This document shows, in pieces, positions 42,006 to 51,660 of a stretch of DNA of 64,000 nt. The stretch's first letter is position 1. Each line of letters starts with the position of its first letter. The notes beneath the pieces were generated by a model. That model worked only from the letters and a program-made list of their open reading frames with translations, was not told the origin of the DNA and ran no database searches. Source of the DNA: Hathewaya histolytica (GTDB lineage Bacteria; Bacillota; Clostridia; Clostridiales; Clostridiaceae); the NCBI RefSeq assembly GCF_901482605.1, contig NZ_LR590481.1, positions 1,798,001 through 1,862,000 on the forward strand, read 5' to 3'. A program made the translations under genes and the position numbers.

Positions 42006-44597
42006 TTATACCTTATACTTTGATCTTCCTTTTAAAAATAACATTATCCCACCACTAAAAATACATAAGATAATTAAAAGGGTAATATTTGAGTTATCCC
42101 CTGTTTTAGGAACGCTCTCATCCAAATTATCTATTTCTGTATCTTCTGTTTCCATATCCTCTTTTTCACTATTTGTTGGCTTTTGATTGTTAATTACTTG
42201 AAGCTTTGAATTTTCACTAATAAAATAATCAGAGCAATGACTAATTTCAAAAGTTGTTTTACCATCTTGTACAACTATTTCACTAACTAACTCTCCATTG
42301 TTTGTTTTCTCATTAAAATAGTATAAATAGTATTTTCCATCCTTTAAGTCCACATCAATAGTAACTTTTGCTTTACCAGGTAGCTTACCTTCATGAGCAA
42401 AACTTATAATAGTAGCATCTTTAGAAATTTCTTTAATTTTATCGGCATTTTTAGATGTAAATGAAACTTTTGTATTAAAATCAATTGTTGGATCTATAAT
42501 TTTAGATCCATGAAAAGTTATTGTGTATTTTTTTCCTTCTACAGTCTTATCCTCAAATACATAAACTTTATCAGAACCCATGATGTTTTTAAATACATCG
42601 CTTATTATAACCTTGTTATTTTCAAGTTCCTCAATTACTCTTTTAGCAACTAAGACATCATTATAATTTCCAACATGCTTTCTATCCTTATCGTTAAGCT
42701 TTTCATATTTAGCTATTATATCTAAAACAGCACTTTTATCCTTTAAAGTTATGTTCATAGGATCTATATCACCAAAAATTTTATCATCAAGTGATTTTAC
42801 CTTTGATTCTATTTCTTCTATTTGTTCCATTATGGATACTAATTTTTCACGCATATCCTTCTTCTTTGGAAAATCCGCTAAGGCATTTAAAGAATTTAAT
42901 AATTCAGACACTTTAGCCTTGTCATCGATAGAAATTGCCTTTGGTAATTTCTCAATTTTATCTAAGATTGCTTTCTGTTTAATAATATTCTCCTTTTCCA
43001 GTTCATCCTTAAGCTTCTGAAGTTTTTGCTTCGCACTATTTAACTTTTCAATGTTTGTTACTTTTTCCTTATCACTATCACTTAAATTATTAAATTTCTC
43101 ACTTATTTCTGTAATCTTTTTCTCATCGGCTAATGTAATTGTTTCTGAAAGATTGTTAATAACATTTATTACATCATTTACTCTTGCCTCATCTGTTACC
43201 TTAATATTAACTTCATATTTTTTTGTTTCATTTTTTCTATTCTTTATTTCAATTTGTATCTTATTCTTGTCCACAACATTTATTTCAGAATTCAATGATA
43301 TATTGCTTGTATCATAAGGCCCCATTGGTATATTTACAAAGCTAAAGCTTTTAACATTAGATGGAAGCTCAAGTGAATATACTTGCTTATCTTTATTAAC
43401 AGCTATATTATAATTATTCCCATTAGCCCTAATAACAAATTCCCCTTGATTTGTTTCAGGTCGAAAATCATACACATTTCTCATATTGTTTCTTAAACGC
43501 CAATAGGATATCAATCCATACAGTGTTTGTTCACTTGCCATATTGTTTGATGCATCAGGTTTAGAAGACGGATTTGCAGGGTCATATGTATATGAATGTA
43601 AAAACCCTCCATCCCTCTCATTTCTATACTTCATTATTCCATCAATTAAGGTTTTACCATTTTTTATGAATCTAGAATCTTTCTCACAATCAATACCAAG
43701 AGAACTTAATGCAGTAAGGATTTGAACTGTACTTTCTACATTTTGAGTTCCCCAACTAAAATAATCTCCATCAGCATGTTGCATTTTCCCCATCAAATCA
43801 ATACACTGATCTAGAACTTCTTTTATAGTTTTACTACACTCTATATAATTACCTTGTTGATCCTTAAGTTTCTTTGATTTATATTTATACACTTTATCGC
43901 TATTATAATAAGGTGCTAAAGCTTGCATAGTCATTCCTGTAATATCTGGATCTGCTGTTTTTCCACCAAGACTAAATCCACCATCTGGTAACTGTTCTTC
44001 AAGTATTAATTTAATAATATATTCTCTTGTAAATTTAGCTCCTTCTGGAACCTCATATCTTAAACTATCCATTGAAATAAGTGACCAAATAGCACCATTT
44101 ATACCTTGTCCTTTAACTCCTCTTCTTCCAACACAATTATAGGTACCATCTTCAATTAAATTAATAGGTTTTCCATTTGGGTCAACCCCAATTTTTGTAG
44201 GATCTCCTCCCATAGCAAGAATAGCTAAAGAAGTCCTATGCCATTCTGTGGCTTTAACAGGATGTAACTTACCTGAACTTTTATATCTTTCAGTAATATC
44301 TTTTTCTATGGCAGAAAGGTATGCACCATAATCATCCTTATATCCATATCTTCCAATACCTATTGGAAACCAATCCCCAGGTGTGGTTCCCGCCATTTGT
44401 AAAAATTCAGGGTTTAGTAGTTTCTCATTACCTTGTTTTGCCCACTTTATTATCCCCTCAATAGTTTCCTCTAATTTTTCATTTGAAATGGAATTAACTT
44501 TTGCATCCTTCGCTAAAACACTAGCTGGCATTCCGAATAACATACACATTATGAGTATTATACTCAATAATTTCCTTTTAAACTTCAAAATATACAC
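42006..44597 (-). CDS. Cell-wall-anchored alpha/alpha-toroid surface protein, likely cobalamin receptor
   Basis: The 863-residue protein has a signal peptide (cleavage near SVLAK). An alpha/alpha toroid of the prenyltransferase/squalene-cyclase/intrinsic-factor type (about 40-375) includes LPDGGFSLGG, DPDITGMTMQALAPYY, NVESTVQILTALSSLGID and DGGFLHSYTYD. A beta domain with VKSFSFVNIPMGPYDTSN follows (about 385-470). A long helical, coiled-coil-rich spacer runs from about 475 to 650, then an Ig-like module. The sorting signal VPKTG is at 829-833, with a hydrophobic helix and basic tail. Animal transcobalamin joins such a toroid to a DUF4430 domain; here the partner domains are encoded on either side. 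The sortase gene is just upstream. Confidence 0.87.
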   Translation of the reverse strand: MYILKFKRKLLSIILIMCMLFGMPASVLAKDAKVNSISNEKLEETIEGIIKWAKQGNEKLLNPEFLQMAGTTPGDWFPIGIGRYGYKDDYGAYLSAIEKDITERYKSSGKLHPVKATEWHRTSLAILAMGGDPTKIGVDPNGKPINLIEDGTYNCVGRRGVKGQGINGAIWSLISMDSLRYEVPEGAKFTREYIIKLILEEQLPDGGFSLGGKTADPDITGMTMQALAPYYNSDKVYKYKSKKLKDQQGNYIECSKTIKEVLDQCIDLMGKMQHADGDYFSWGTQNVESTVQILTALSSLGIDCEKDSRFIKNGKTLIDGIMKYRNERDGGFLHSYTYDPANPSSKPDASNNMASEQTLYGLISYWRLRNNMRNVYDFRPETNQGEFVIRANGNNYNIAVNKDKQVYSLELPSNVKSFSFVNIPMGPYDTSNISLNSEINVVDKNKIQIEIKNRKNETKKYEVNIKVTDEARVNDVINVINNLSETITLADEKKITEISEKFNNLSDSDKEKVTNIEKLNSAKQKLQKLKDELEKENIIKQKAILDKIEKLPKAISIDDKAKVSELLNSLNALADFPKKKDMREKLVSIMEQIEEIESKVKSLDDKIFGDIDPMNITLKDKSAVLDIIAKYEKLNDKDRKHVGNYNDVLVAKRVIEELENNKVIISDVFKNIMGSDKVYVFEDKTVEGKKYTITFHGSKIIDPTIDFNTKVSFTSKNADKIKEISKDATIISFAHEGKLPGKAKVTIDVDLKDGKYYLYYFNEKTNNGELVSEIVVQDGKTTFEISHCSDYFISENSKLQVINNQKPTNSEKEDMETEDTEIDNLDESVPKTGDNSNITLLIILCIFSGGIMLFLKGRSKYKV

Positions 44598-44743
44598 TTC
44601 CCCTCATTTTATTAATATAACAACTTATTACTATAGAAACATAAATTTAGTATTTATAATACTATATATAACATCTTGTGTCGTAAGCTTTACGTATACA
44701 TATTTCTACTCATTTTAATTAACATCCTAAATTTTTATAACTA

Positions 44744-45502
44744 TTAATCCTTAATTAATTTTCCTTGAACCACAATCCTAGAATTTTCCCTCTCGTATGA
44801 ACAAGTAGATAAAGTAATTATTGTATCTTTACAATTTAACTCTGTATCTTTAAAATATAATGCTGACTTTTGTATTCTTTTTAAATAGCTATCCATATCT
44901 TTACTATTATTAAAGAAAGTCTTTCTATAATCAAAGTCCGCCTCTATAATAAGGACGGAGAATACTTGAAATTTATATTTTTCAGGAAATATAGTTAATT
45001 CTATTACATTGTTATTATTAAAAAACTCTCTATCCCGAAAACCTTTTAAATCTGCAAACATACTTCCGTCCTTCATATTGTGACCATATAAAACTATATT
45101 TTGTCCTGATAAACTATTACTAGTTAATTTATTTCTATAATCAATAAAAATAGTTCCATACTTACTTTCATTCTTTTTAATATCATTTTTAATATAGAAT
45201 TCATTATTTTCACATTGAACTACTGGATAATTTATTTTTGTATTCTCAATCTTTATACTTCCTTTTATATCACTATTTATATCAAGTAATTCCTGAATAA
45301 GATTTCTATTATCAGTGTTATTTTTATTTAATTGATTTTCAACTATTTGGGAAAGTGTATTAGATAATTCATCGTTTAATTTTTTATTCTTGTGTGATTT
45401 ATATATCACATTAATTAAACTAATTCCTGAAAAGAGAAAAACAATAAATGAAATTATAAATATTATTTTTCTTATTATCTTAATATCTTTGTTAAATATC
45501 AT
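44744..45502 (-). CDS. srtB: Class B sortase
   Basis: This transpeptidase anchors surface proteins to peptidoglycan. It has an N-terminal membrane helix (about residues 10-30). Catalytic residues are His in VLYGHNMKDGSMF, Cys in ITLSTCSYE and Arg in NSRIVVQGKL. The class B hallmarks are DINSDIKGSIKIENTKINYP, with GTIFIDYRN. Class B sortases of clostridia accept (S/P)PxTG-type signals, and the neighbouring surface protein ends with VPKTG. The true start is ATG 45502, with AAGGGG six bases ahead. The gene lies between the two putative cobalamin-binding protein genes. Confidence 0.93.
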   Translation of the reverse strand: MIFNKDIKIIRKIIFIISFIVFLFSGISLINVIYKSHKNKKLNDELSNTLSQIVENQLNKNNTDNRNLIQELLDINSDIKGSIKIENTKINYPVVQCENNEFYIKNDIKKNESKYGTIFIDYRNKLTSNSLSGQNIVLYGHNMKDGSMFADLKGFRDREFFNNNNVIELTIFPEKYKFQVFSVLIIEADFDYRKTFFNNSKDMDSYLKRIQKSALYFKDTELNCKDTIITLSTCSYERENSRIVVQGKLIKD

Positions 45503-45547
45503 ATTTAACCCCTTCCCCAAAAGTGATCCTATATTTTAATGTAACAT

Positions 45548-46660
45548 CTACTTCAAAACTTTATTTAATTTTGCGTAAACCTCATCTATTGATTTTTGTG
45601 TAGCATCTAATTGAGATGCTACTTTCATTGCTTCTTCATATGTTGTTTTAACCAAATCTTTTGATAGTATTTCTTCTTTATTCTTATCTGAATTTATAGA
45701 TGAAAGCAATGATAACAACTGATCTTTATTAGCTACTTTATAAAAGTCTGTGCTTTCACCACCCATAGCATATCCACCACCAATATCTGAACCATATCCA
45801 AATAAAGTGAACTGTGCACGCAATACATCACCATCACCTAAATAAGAATCTGAAAACCCTACATTTGGGAATACATTGTTTACAGCGTACATCCATCCTG
45901 ACATAAAAGTATAATCAAACTCTCCTAAAGATTTAGAATCAGATAGTTCATCTGGTGGCCAGTGTCCTTCTTTCTCCAAAATTTTTTTCAGATTACTTGG
46001 AACTTTATTCTCGATATTTATAGGAGCATTCAATTTTTGAGCTTTTTCATTATCCTTGCAGCCTTTCTTAAATACTCCACCATCTCCTATCATTGATAGA
46101 TAAAAAGAGCTCTCTAATCTCCCAGTATGGTTATAAGAAAAGCCTTTTTCAGTAAGAATACGATCAAGTACCTGCGCAGAATTTTCTCCTTCATAAAGAG
46201 GAACCCTTATAGGTTCAACTATAAAGCCTCTACCAATGGTTAATGCTTCTACTGTGCATGTGGCATGACCAATCAATTCACCATCTAAAGCTTTTTTGTA
46301 TGTAATTGCATAGGTCTTAGTTTCTGTTTTATTGTTAGCAGAAGCCTTTACAACAACAATATTTTTGCCTTCCTGTTTAAATTTAATTGTATAGCTTGTC
46401 TTGTTTTGATCATCCCAGTTTGGCTTTACCTCTTCCCCATTGAGAGTAACCTCGCTTGGAATTTTCTTACCATCTAGTCTTGCCATAACGTCAAATGTTT
46501 TTTTACTGCCTTTTAGTGTAACACCATCAGTCAGTGTTGTTTCTAAAGAAATTTCTCCAGTTACAGCAGCTGAAACTGATGTAGGAACTGCCATTATCAT
46601 CATGAACAGCACCAATAACAAACCAAAGATTCTTTTTGCCTTCATACTTTTGGTCTTCAT
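45548..46660 (-). CDS. Secreted protein with Ig-like and transcobalamin C-terminal-like (DUF4430) domains
   Basis: The first gene under the cobalamin riboswitch. Residues 1-31 are a signal peptide (VPTSVSAAV). Residues 35-122 look like a bacterial Ig-like beta domain. Residues about 130-290 form a DUF4430 domain (VPLYEGENSAQVLDRILTEK; MSGWMYAVNNVFPNVGFSDS; LGDGDVLRAQFTLFGYG). A helical tail (about 300-370) closes the protein. There is no lipobox, no sorting signal and no C-terminal membrane helix. So it is either released or held by binding to the toroid protein. It could act as a soluble cobalamin-binding lid. Confidence 0.85.
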   Translation of the reverse strand: MKTKSMKAKRIFGLLLVLFMMIMAVPTSVSAAVTGEISLETTLTDGVTLKGSKKTFDVMARLDGKKIPSEVTLNGEEVKPNWDDQNKTSYTIKFKQEGKNIVVVKASANNKTETKTYAITYKKALDGELIGHATCTVEALTIGRGFIVEPIRVPLYEGENSAQVLDRILTEKGFSYNHTGRLESSFYLSMIGDGGVFKKGCKDNEKAQKLNAPINIENKVPSNLKKILEKEGHWPPDELSDSKSLGEFDYTFMSGWMYAVNNVFPNVGFSDSYLGDGDVLRAQFTLFGYGSDIGGGYAMGGESTDFYKVANKDQLLSLLSSINSDKNKEEILSKDLVKTTYEEAMKVASQLDATQKSIDEVYAKLNKVLK

Positions 46661-46738
46661 TTTTATTCCCCCTTTATAATTTTTTATTGACTATTATATA
46701 GTCTATTAAAATAGCTAGCGTTAAATTTTCACACTAAC

Positions 46739-46775
46739 CAAAAAATAAAAAGAGAACCGAAATTCGGTTCTCTCT
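46739..46775 (-). terminator. Riboswitch expression-platform terminator
   Basis: GAGAACCGAA and TTCGGTTCTC form a perfect ten-bp stem closing on a single base, followed by TTTTTATTTTTTGG on the minus strand. It lies between the riboswitch aptamer and the first gene of the operon, so bound cobalamin should favour termination. Confidence 0.88.
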
Positions 46776-46885
46776 TAAAACAGATTATTAAAAACTTAAT
46801 TATAAATAATAAGTCACAATAAAAATACTTATTACTTCCATTAAAATAATCAAGTCAAGATCCCACCGACATTGCTTGAGTAGCA

Positions 46886-47053
46886 AAACATAAAGGCAGG
46901 TCTCCTGACTCGAAATCATTCTACTTGCTTAAGTCTTCCCAGTATTACCAGTGACTAAAAACATAAAAATATGTTCTTTAATAAGCTTTCGTCCTTCTCA
47001 CAGTAGCGGGGGCTGTTATGGAATTGCACCATATTCCCTTTTAATGTATTTTT
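46886..47053 (-). ncRNA. Cobalamin riboswitch
   Basis: On the minus strand the conserved aptamer elements appear in order: GGGAATATGGTGCAATTCC, then the B12 box GCTACTGTGAGAAGGACG, an ACTGG/GGGAAG region, and the 3' element GAGTCAGGAGACCTGCC. This is the standard cobalamin (AdoCbl-type) class. Together with the terminator at 46775-46739 it gives a transcription-termination switch controlling the seven genes downstream. Confidence 0.95.
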
Positions 47054-47093
47054 AAATATCAACCTCTTGTCTATAATATTTGGTTTTAACTGA

Positions 47094-47122
47094 ATTATAT
47101 ATCATTTATGGAAATAAGACAA
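47094..47122 (-). promoter_or_regulatory. Promoter of the cobalamin-uptake operon
   Basis: TTGTCT (47122-47117), 17 bases, TATAAT (47099-47094) on the minus strand, placing the start site a few dozen bases ahead of the riboswitch aptamer. Confidence 0.78.
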
Positions 47123-47256
47123 TAGACCTTGAAATATTTTTCTTTTATTCCTAGATTACTATTTCCATATCATATGTAACTTCATAACTTAACACTACAA
47201 CGCTTAATTTATAATTGTTCCATTTAGATAACTAATCTTTGATAATTACTTAATGT

Positions 47257-47296
47257 AATCTATACAAATACTTTTCATAAAGTATTTGTATAGATT
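47257..47296. terminator. Long hairpin after the hypothetical gene at 47299
   Basis: AATCTATACAAATACTTT pairs perfectly with its complement over a three- to four-base loop. The T-run is weak on the minus strand and better on the plus strand. It immediately follows the stop codon of the gene at 47299-47964. Confidence 0.7.
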
Positions 47297-47298
47297 TA

Positions 47299-47964
47299 TT
47301 ATTTTAAGTTTTCATCTAAGATTTTATTTATACAGATTATAATATCTTCATCTTTAACTAAAGATTTTCTTTCTGAATATAACTTATTCCAAATAAAATA
47401 TTTTTGATGTAATGTTTTTTCATTAAGTTCAATATTTCTTCTGCCTAATTCCTCTATTAACAACTTTTCTATATAATTAATTTCAGAATTATCTCTTGTG
47501 TTTTGTGCATATAAATCTTCTGATAAAGGAAAACTAGCTCTAAACTTATCTACTAGATCATCATGTTTACTAGTAAATAATGTAAGAGAACTATCCCAAG
47601 GAACAATTTCAATACTAGCAAGGGGATGCTGAATTCCTACATCATCTATCCAAAATCCCTCATACCCATCTGCAAATGGTAAATCATATTTTAAAACTTC
47701 TTCAAGATTATTTTCTTTAGGAAATCCAGAAAAAACTCCCCAAATAAACTGCATATCCTCTTCATTTATAATATCTGTAAGTTCTTCACCTGTAAGCCAA
47801 ATATATTCCTTAGAAAATAGGTTTTCATATTTTTTATTTATAGGATAGCATTCACAATCTGTAATTAACCAATTGTATCTTAGCTGCTCATTATCTATAG
47901 CATTAAAAATTTCACCAAGATAACTATATGTTTCTTGGCCTTTTTCTAATATTGCACTTTTCAT
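47299..47964 (-). CDS. Hypothetical acidic protein
   Basis: I do not recognise this 221-residue protein with certainty. It is acidic, without signal peptide or membrane helix. The N-terminus (YSYLGEIFNAIDNEQLRYNW) and ENLFSKEYIWLTGEELTDII are vaguely like DUF2691 proteins of Bacillus, which are also of unknown role. Tryptophans and acidic residues are frequent, as in many immunity proteins, but no toxin gene is next to it. It stands alone between the riboswitch operon and the helicase gene. Confidence 0.6.
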   Translation of the reverse strand: MKSAILEKGQETYSYLGEIFNAIDNEQLRYNWLITDCECYPINKKYENLFSKEYIWLTGEELTDIINEEDMQFIWGVFSGFPKENNLEEVLKYDLPFADGYEGFWIDDVGIQHPLASIEIVPWDSSLTLFTSKHDDLVDKFRASFPLSEDLYAQNTRDNSEINYIEKLLIEELGRRNIELNEKTLHQKYFIWNKLYSERKSLVKDEDIIICINKILDENLK

Positions 47965-48076
47965 TTTCCCACCTCACCCCCTATATACTAACGTAACCTT
48001 CTTTATATTTATATATTATAATAAATGTAATTCTTCAAAATTTATATACTATATATTTAAAACTAATTATATTACT

Positions 48077-51000
48077 CTATTTTATCTCCTTATTAACGTA
48101 CTTCTTAAGTAATGCACTTGAGCTCTCTCCATTTTCATCTAAGCACTTTCTAGATCCAAATATCCAAAAAGCATCTTTAGCCCTAGATACGGCAACATTC
48201 ATTAAGCTCTCATTTTCATTTATAAAAAAACATCCATCATTTGCACCATAAACTGTTGATAAAATTATAACCTTTCTTTCACCACCTTGGAACGTATGAA
48301 CTGTTCCTACATCAATATTCCTTGCATACTTAGGTAAATGCATCTTTAATTTTTCTTTTAATATACCAACTTGTGCCTTAAAAGGTGTTATAATTGCTAT
48401 TATTTCATTTTCTTTTAAATTATAATTTTTCTCTATATATGAATTCACTATTTCCTGATAATTACTTGATAACCATTTTGTAATTTCCTCTGCTTCTTTT
48501 ACATTGACTCTACTACATCCCTTTTTCTCTGAATTACTAACCTCTATATTTTTATATCCCATATGTGGATATTGAGAGATTGGATAATTTTTATCCTTTT
48601 CTCCTAACCCTCTATAAGCTTGAAGTCTTCCTTTATATACTAAAGCATTACAGTACTCTATTATCTCATTATAACATCTTCTATGTTCACTTAAGAAAAG
48701 ACCTTTCTCATATTTATCATAGCAACATGAATTAACTGCAATTTTCATAACACTAGATTGTGAGCAGTTTTGACCATATTCCATTAAATTTTCAAAAGTT
48801 ATATCCTTATTTACCATATTACTCCTTATAGCTAATGCTTTATCTAACGCATAGTTAATTCCCCAAACAGGAGGTATTTGCTTTTCATCTCCAACTACCA
48901 TTGCCTTCTTAGCTAGCGCAAAAGATGCTGATGCGATTTCTGGCGATACTTGTCCCGCTTCATCAACAATTAAAAGATCAATAAAATTATATAAATAACT
49001 ACTTATTTTTTCATTGCTATAATAAACCTTAAATTGCTTAGGCAACATAAAAAATGTCATTACCATACAAGGTGTAATCATAGCTAATCTACTATATAAA
49101 GATTTTATTACATTAGCAAAATTTTTCCCTCTTTGTTTATCTGTAATATAATCTTCTTTCAGTAACCATCTACACTCATAATAATGAACGGCTAACCAAA
49201 ATTCAATATATCTAATTCGTGTATCTATATATTCATTTATCTTTACTAAAGAGCATTCTTCTAAGTCTTTATTAATTCTTCTTTCTAATTTTTCTATGTC
49301 TTTAGCACTATTTGAATAGTAAATATCGCAGCTATACCTTTTTAATTCCATAAATTCTTCCTTTATATGACTTCTTAAATTTACTATATATTTTTTCTCA
49401 TCCTTTTTACTTGCTATAATATTTCTTCCGCATTTTAACTCTTTTTCTATTTCTAAATTTTCATAATTAATCTCTTCTATTCTTTTTGCATATTTAAAAA
49501 GAATTTCTTCTAAAGAATTAGCATCTCCTATAATTTCATATTCATATGATTCTTTGTGTATATTTAATCGAATACTTATCTTATCTCTAAATCCCTTAAA
49601 TCTTTTCAAGATTCTAATATACCATGGAATTTTCATATATATTTTATTCCACTCATCTATTCTTTTCCTGTATTTTGATATATTTTCTTTATTGTTTATA
49701 TTTAAATTATTTAGTTCTTTTTCCTTATTAAGATAATGCAATATATCTATCTCTAAGTTTTCAATATATTTCTCTAATGTATTTTCTTTTATTATTGTTT
49801 TTATTTCATGTAATAATTCTATAATATTATTTTTTCTTTTATCAATATTAACAAGTTCTGAATAAATTATATCTTTACACTCACATACATCTTTAATTTC
49901 CTTATTAAAATATTTAGATGCACTCTTAAACATTTTTTCTTTAGATTTTAAAAGGTTATCTTGTGAATCTATATTTAACGCAAATGCATCACCCTTATTA
50001 CTAGTACAATGATATCCTCGTCTTTCTGCTTCATGTTTTTTGTTACGAGATGGAAAATATAATGCAAAACTATTAACACCTTCAATCCAACGCCCTTCTA
50101 AATTTTTAATTCCTATTCCTGCAATACTCCCAAATGAATCTATAATATTAGTAACAGCCTGATTGTTAGTTGATGATGCTACTATAATAGGCGCTTTCTT
50201 TTCTTCCAAAGCATTTTTAACATATAAATCTGATACAATAGATTGTAATAATGTTGTTTTTCCTGTTCCAGGTGGTCCACTTACTGCTAGTATTTCACCT
50301 TCTTTTAACTCTGAAAAATGATTTACAGCTTCTCTTTGGGATTCTGCTAATGGATATTCTCCCCCCATTTGTCCCTTATGTTCTATCATTTTTAAATGTG
50401 AATCATTTGGTATTAAATTTTTAGATTTTTCAATAACTGGTGTAATAAATTTCTCATACAATGGCTTATCTTCATTATTAATTAATATATCACTATATAA
50501 TTGCTCTACTTGAAATGATGCATTTACCATATCGTCTAAAACGATATATACATTTTCTTCAAATGATATGTTTAAATCATCTCTTTCAATATAATTTTTA
50601 TCAAACTCAAATTTTGTTACTTCTGCATAAAATTCTTTTATGTAATTTACATAATCATTCCAACTTTCTAGCTTCTCTCTTTTATCTGTAGTATCAGATA
50701 AAAATTTATCTACATCATCTACTTTTCCTAAACTTAACTGTAGTTCAATCATTGGTTCTAGAAATTCTCTTGGTATCCATGGCCACTTATCATATTTCTC
50801 ATTAATCTTTAACTCTCCCTTAGAGTTTATACTTGCTGGTACATATAATATCCCTGTAAGTTCATTAATATTCTCATTCGCTTTCTTGCTGTCATTAAAA
50901 TTTACTTTCACAGTTTTTGGTATTATTATTACTTCAATGTTATCATTACTATCTTTTTTATCAGGGATTAATTTTTCTAAAATCTCTAAATCAACTATTC

Positions 51001-51121
51001 CATCATTAAAGTTCTTCATTGCAATAATTCCATATCCATTATCTGAGTTATTAAAATCTATTATTCCTTGATTTTTTGCAATTAAAGCACTCTTAAAATA
51101 CCTTGTTATATTATTAATCAT
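48077..51121 (-). CDS. Large superfamily 1 helicase/ATPase (Dna2/Upf1-like)
   Basis: The 1014-residue protein has a poorly conserved N-terminal third, then helicase motif I (AVSGPPGTGKTTLLQSI), motif II (LLIVDEAGQVSPEIA), motif III (VVGDEKQIPPVWG), motif IV-like (LFLSEHRRCYNEIIEY), motif V (VGTVHTFQGGERKVI) and motif VI (MNVAVSRAKDAFWIFGS). A long coiled-coil-like insert with many Lys, Glu and Asn lies between motifs I and II. Such proteins unwind nucleic acids in repair, RNA metabolism or phage defence. No partner gene of a known defence system is adjacent. Confidence 0.88.
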   Translation of the reverse strand: MINNITRYFKSALIAKNQGIIDFNNSDNGYGIIAMKNFNDGIVDLEILEKLIPDKKDSNDNIEVIIIPKTVKVNFNDSKKANENINELTGILYVPASINSKGELKINEKYDKWPWIPREFLEPMIELQLSLGKVDDVDKFLSDTTDKREKLESWNDYVNYIKEFYAEVTKFEFDKNYIERDDLNISFEENVYIVLDDMVNASFQVEQLYSDILINNEDKPLYEKFITPVIEKSKNLIPNDSHLKMIEHKGQMGGEYPLAESQREAVNHFSELKEGEILAVSGPPGTGKTTLLQSIVSDLYVKNALEEKKAPIIVASSTNNQAVTNIIDSFGSIAGIGIKNLEGRWIEGVNSFALYFPSRNKKHEAERRGYHCTSNKGDAFALNIDSQDNLLKSKEKMFKSASKYFNKEIKDVCECKDIIYSELVNIDKRKNNIIELLHEIKTIIKENTLEKYIENLEIDILHYLNKEKELNNLNINNKENISKYRKRIDEWNKIYMKIPWYIRILKRFKGFRDKISIRLNIHKESYEYEIIGDANSLEEILFKYAKRIEEINYENLEIEKELKCGRNIIASKKDEKKYIVNLRSHIKEEFMELKRYSCDIYYSNSAKDIEKLERRINKDLEECSLVKINEYIDTRIRYIEFWLAVHYYECRWLLKEDYITDKQRGKNFANVIKSLYSRLAMITPCMVMTFFMLPKQFKVYYSNEKISSYLYNFIDLLIVDEAGQVSPEIASASFALAKKAMVVGDEKQIPPVWGINYALDKALAIRSNMVNKDITFENLMEYGQNCSQSSVMKIAVNSCCYDKYEKGLFLSEHRRCYNEIIEYCNALVYKGRLQAYRGLGEKDKNYPISQYPHMGYKNIEVSNSEKKGCSRVNVKEAEEITKWLSSNYQEIVNSYIEKNYNLKENEIIAIITPFKAQVGILKEKLKMHLPKYARNIDVGTVHTFQGGERKVIILSTVYGANDGCFFINENESLMNVAVSRAKDAFWIFGSRKCLDENGESSSALLKKYVNKEIK

Positions 51122-51297
51122 AGTTTAACTCCATATATACTTTTTTTATTTTTATGTAATATATATTCTTGTATAAATATAAACTATTCTTCATACCGTA
51201 AAGGATATATATTCCACTAATACTACTATTTTAACATATAAAAGAAAGCTTTTTATATTTATAATTTTTATAAAGTTATTAAGTCAGGATTATACAT

Positions 51298-51660
51298 AAA
51301 CAGGTACACATATTCTTTTAAGCTCACCTGTTCTTATGCTATATATTCTCGTATTTGATTTCTTATATCCACCTATTTGCTTTTTTATTCTTACCAGCTG
51401 TGTCTACATAATACCCTTGCATCAAAATTGCCTATTTATGTATCTATATTTTAAATTTGCATGCCTATCAAATATCATTAATGAACTCTTTCCTTTTGCA
51501 CGCATTTGCTTCAATTATTTCTACTCCTTTATGTTCACATAGCTTTCTTAATAATTGTTCTATATTTCCTTTTATCTTCCCATATATTACTTGTCTCCTA
51601 TACTTAGGTGCGAAAACTATATGATATTTACAATTCCACTTGTTGTGTTATAAACTACTA
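51298..51660 (-). pseudogene. IS200/IS605-type transposase (TnpA) remnant
   Basis: On the minus strand, pieces of an IS200-family Y1 transposase are visible: HNKWNCKYHIVFAPKYRRQV, GKIKGNIEQLLRKLCEHKGV, then, after an internal deletion that removes the conserved HIH region, GKSSLMIFDRHANLKYR and GYYVDTAGKNKK. The last pieces read EYIA and EQVSLKEYV. In-frame stops and frameshifts (for example TGA where TGG is expected) show it is dead. Sequence resembling an IS200 end follows up to about 51740. The copy is an old insertion between the helicase and methyltransferase genes. Confidence 0.8.
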
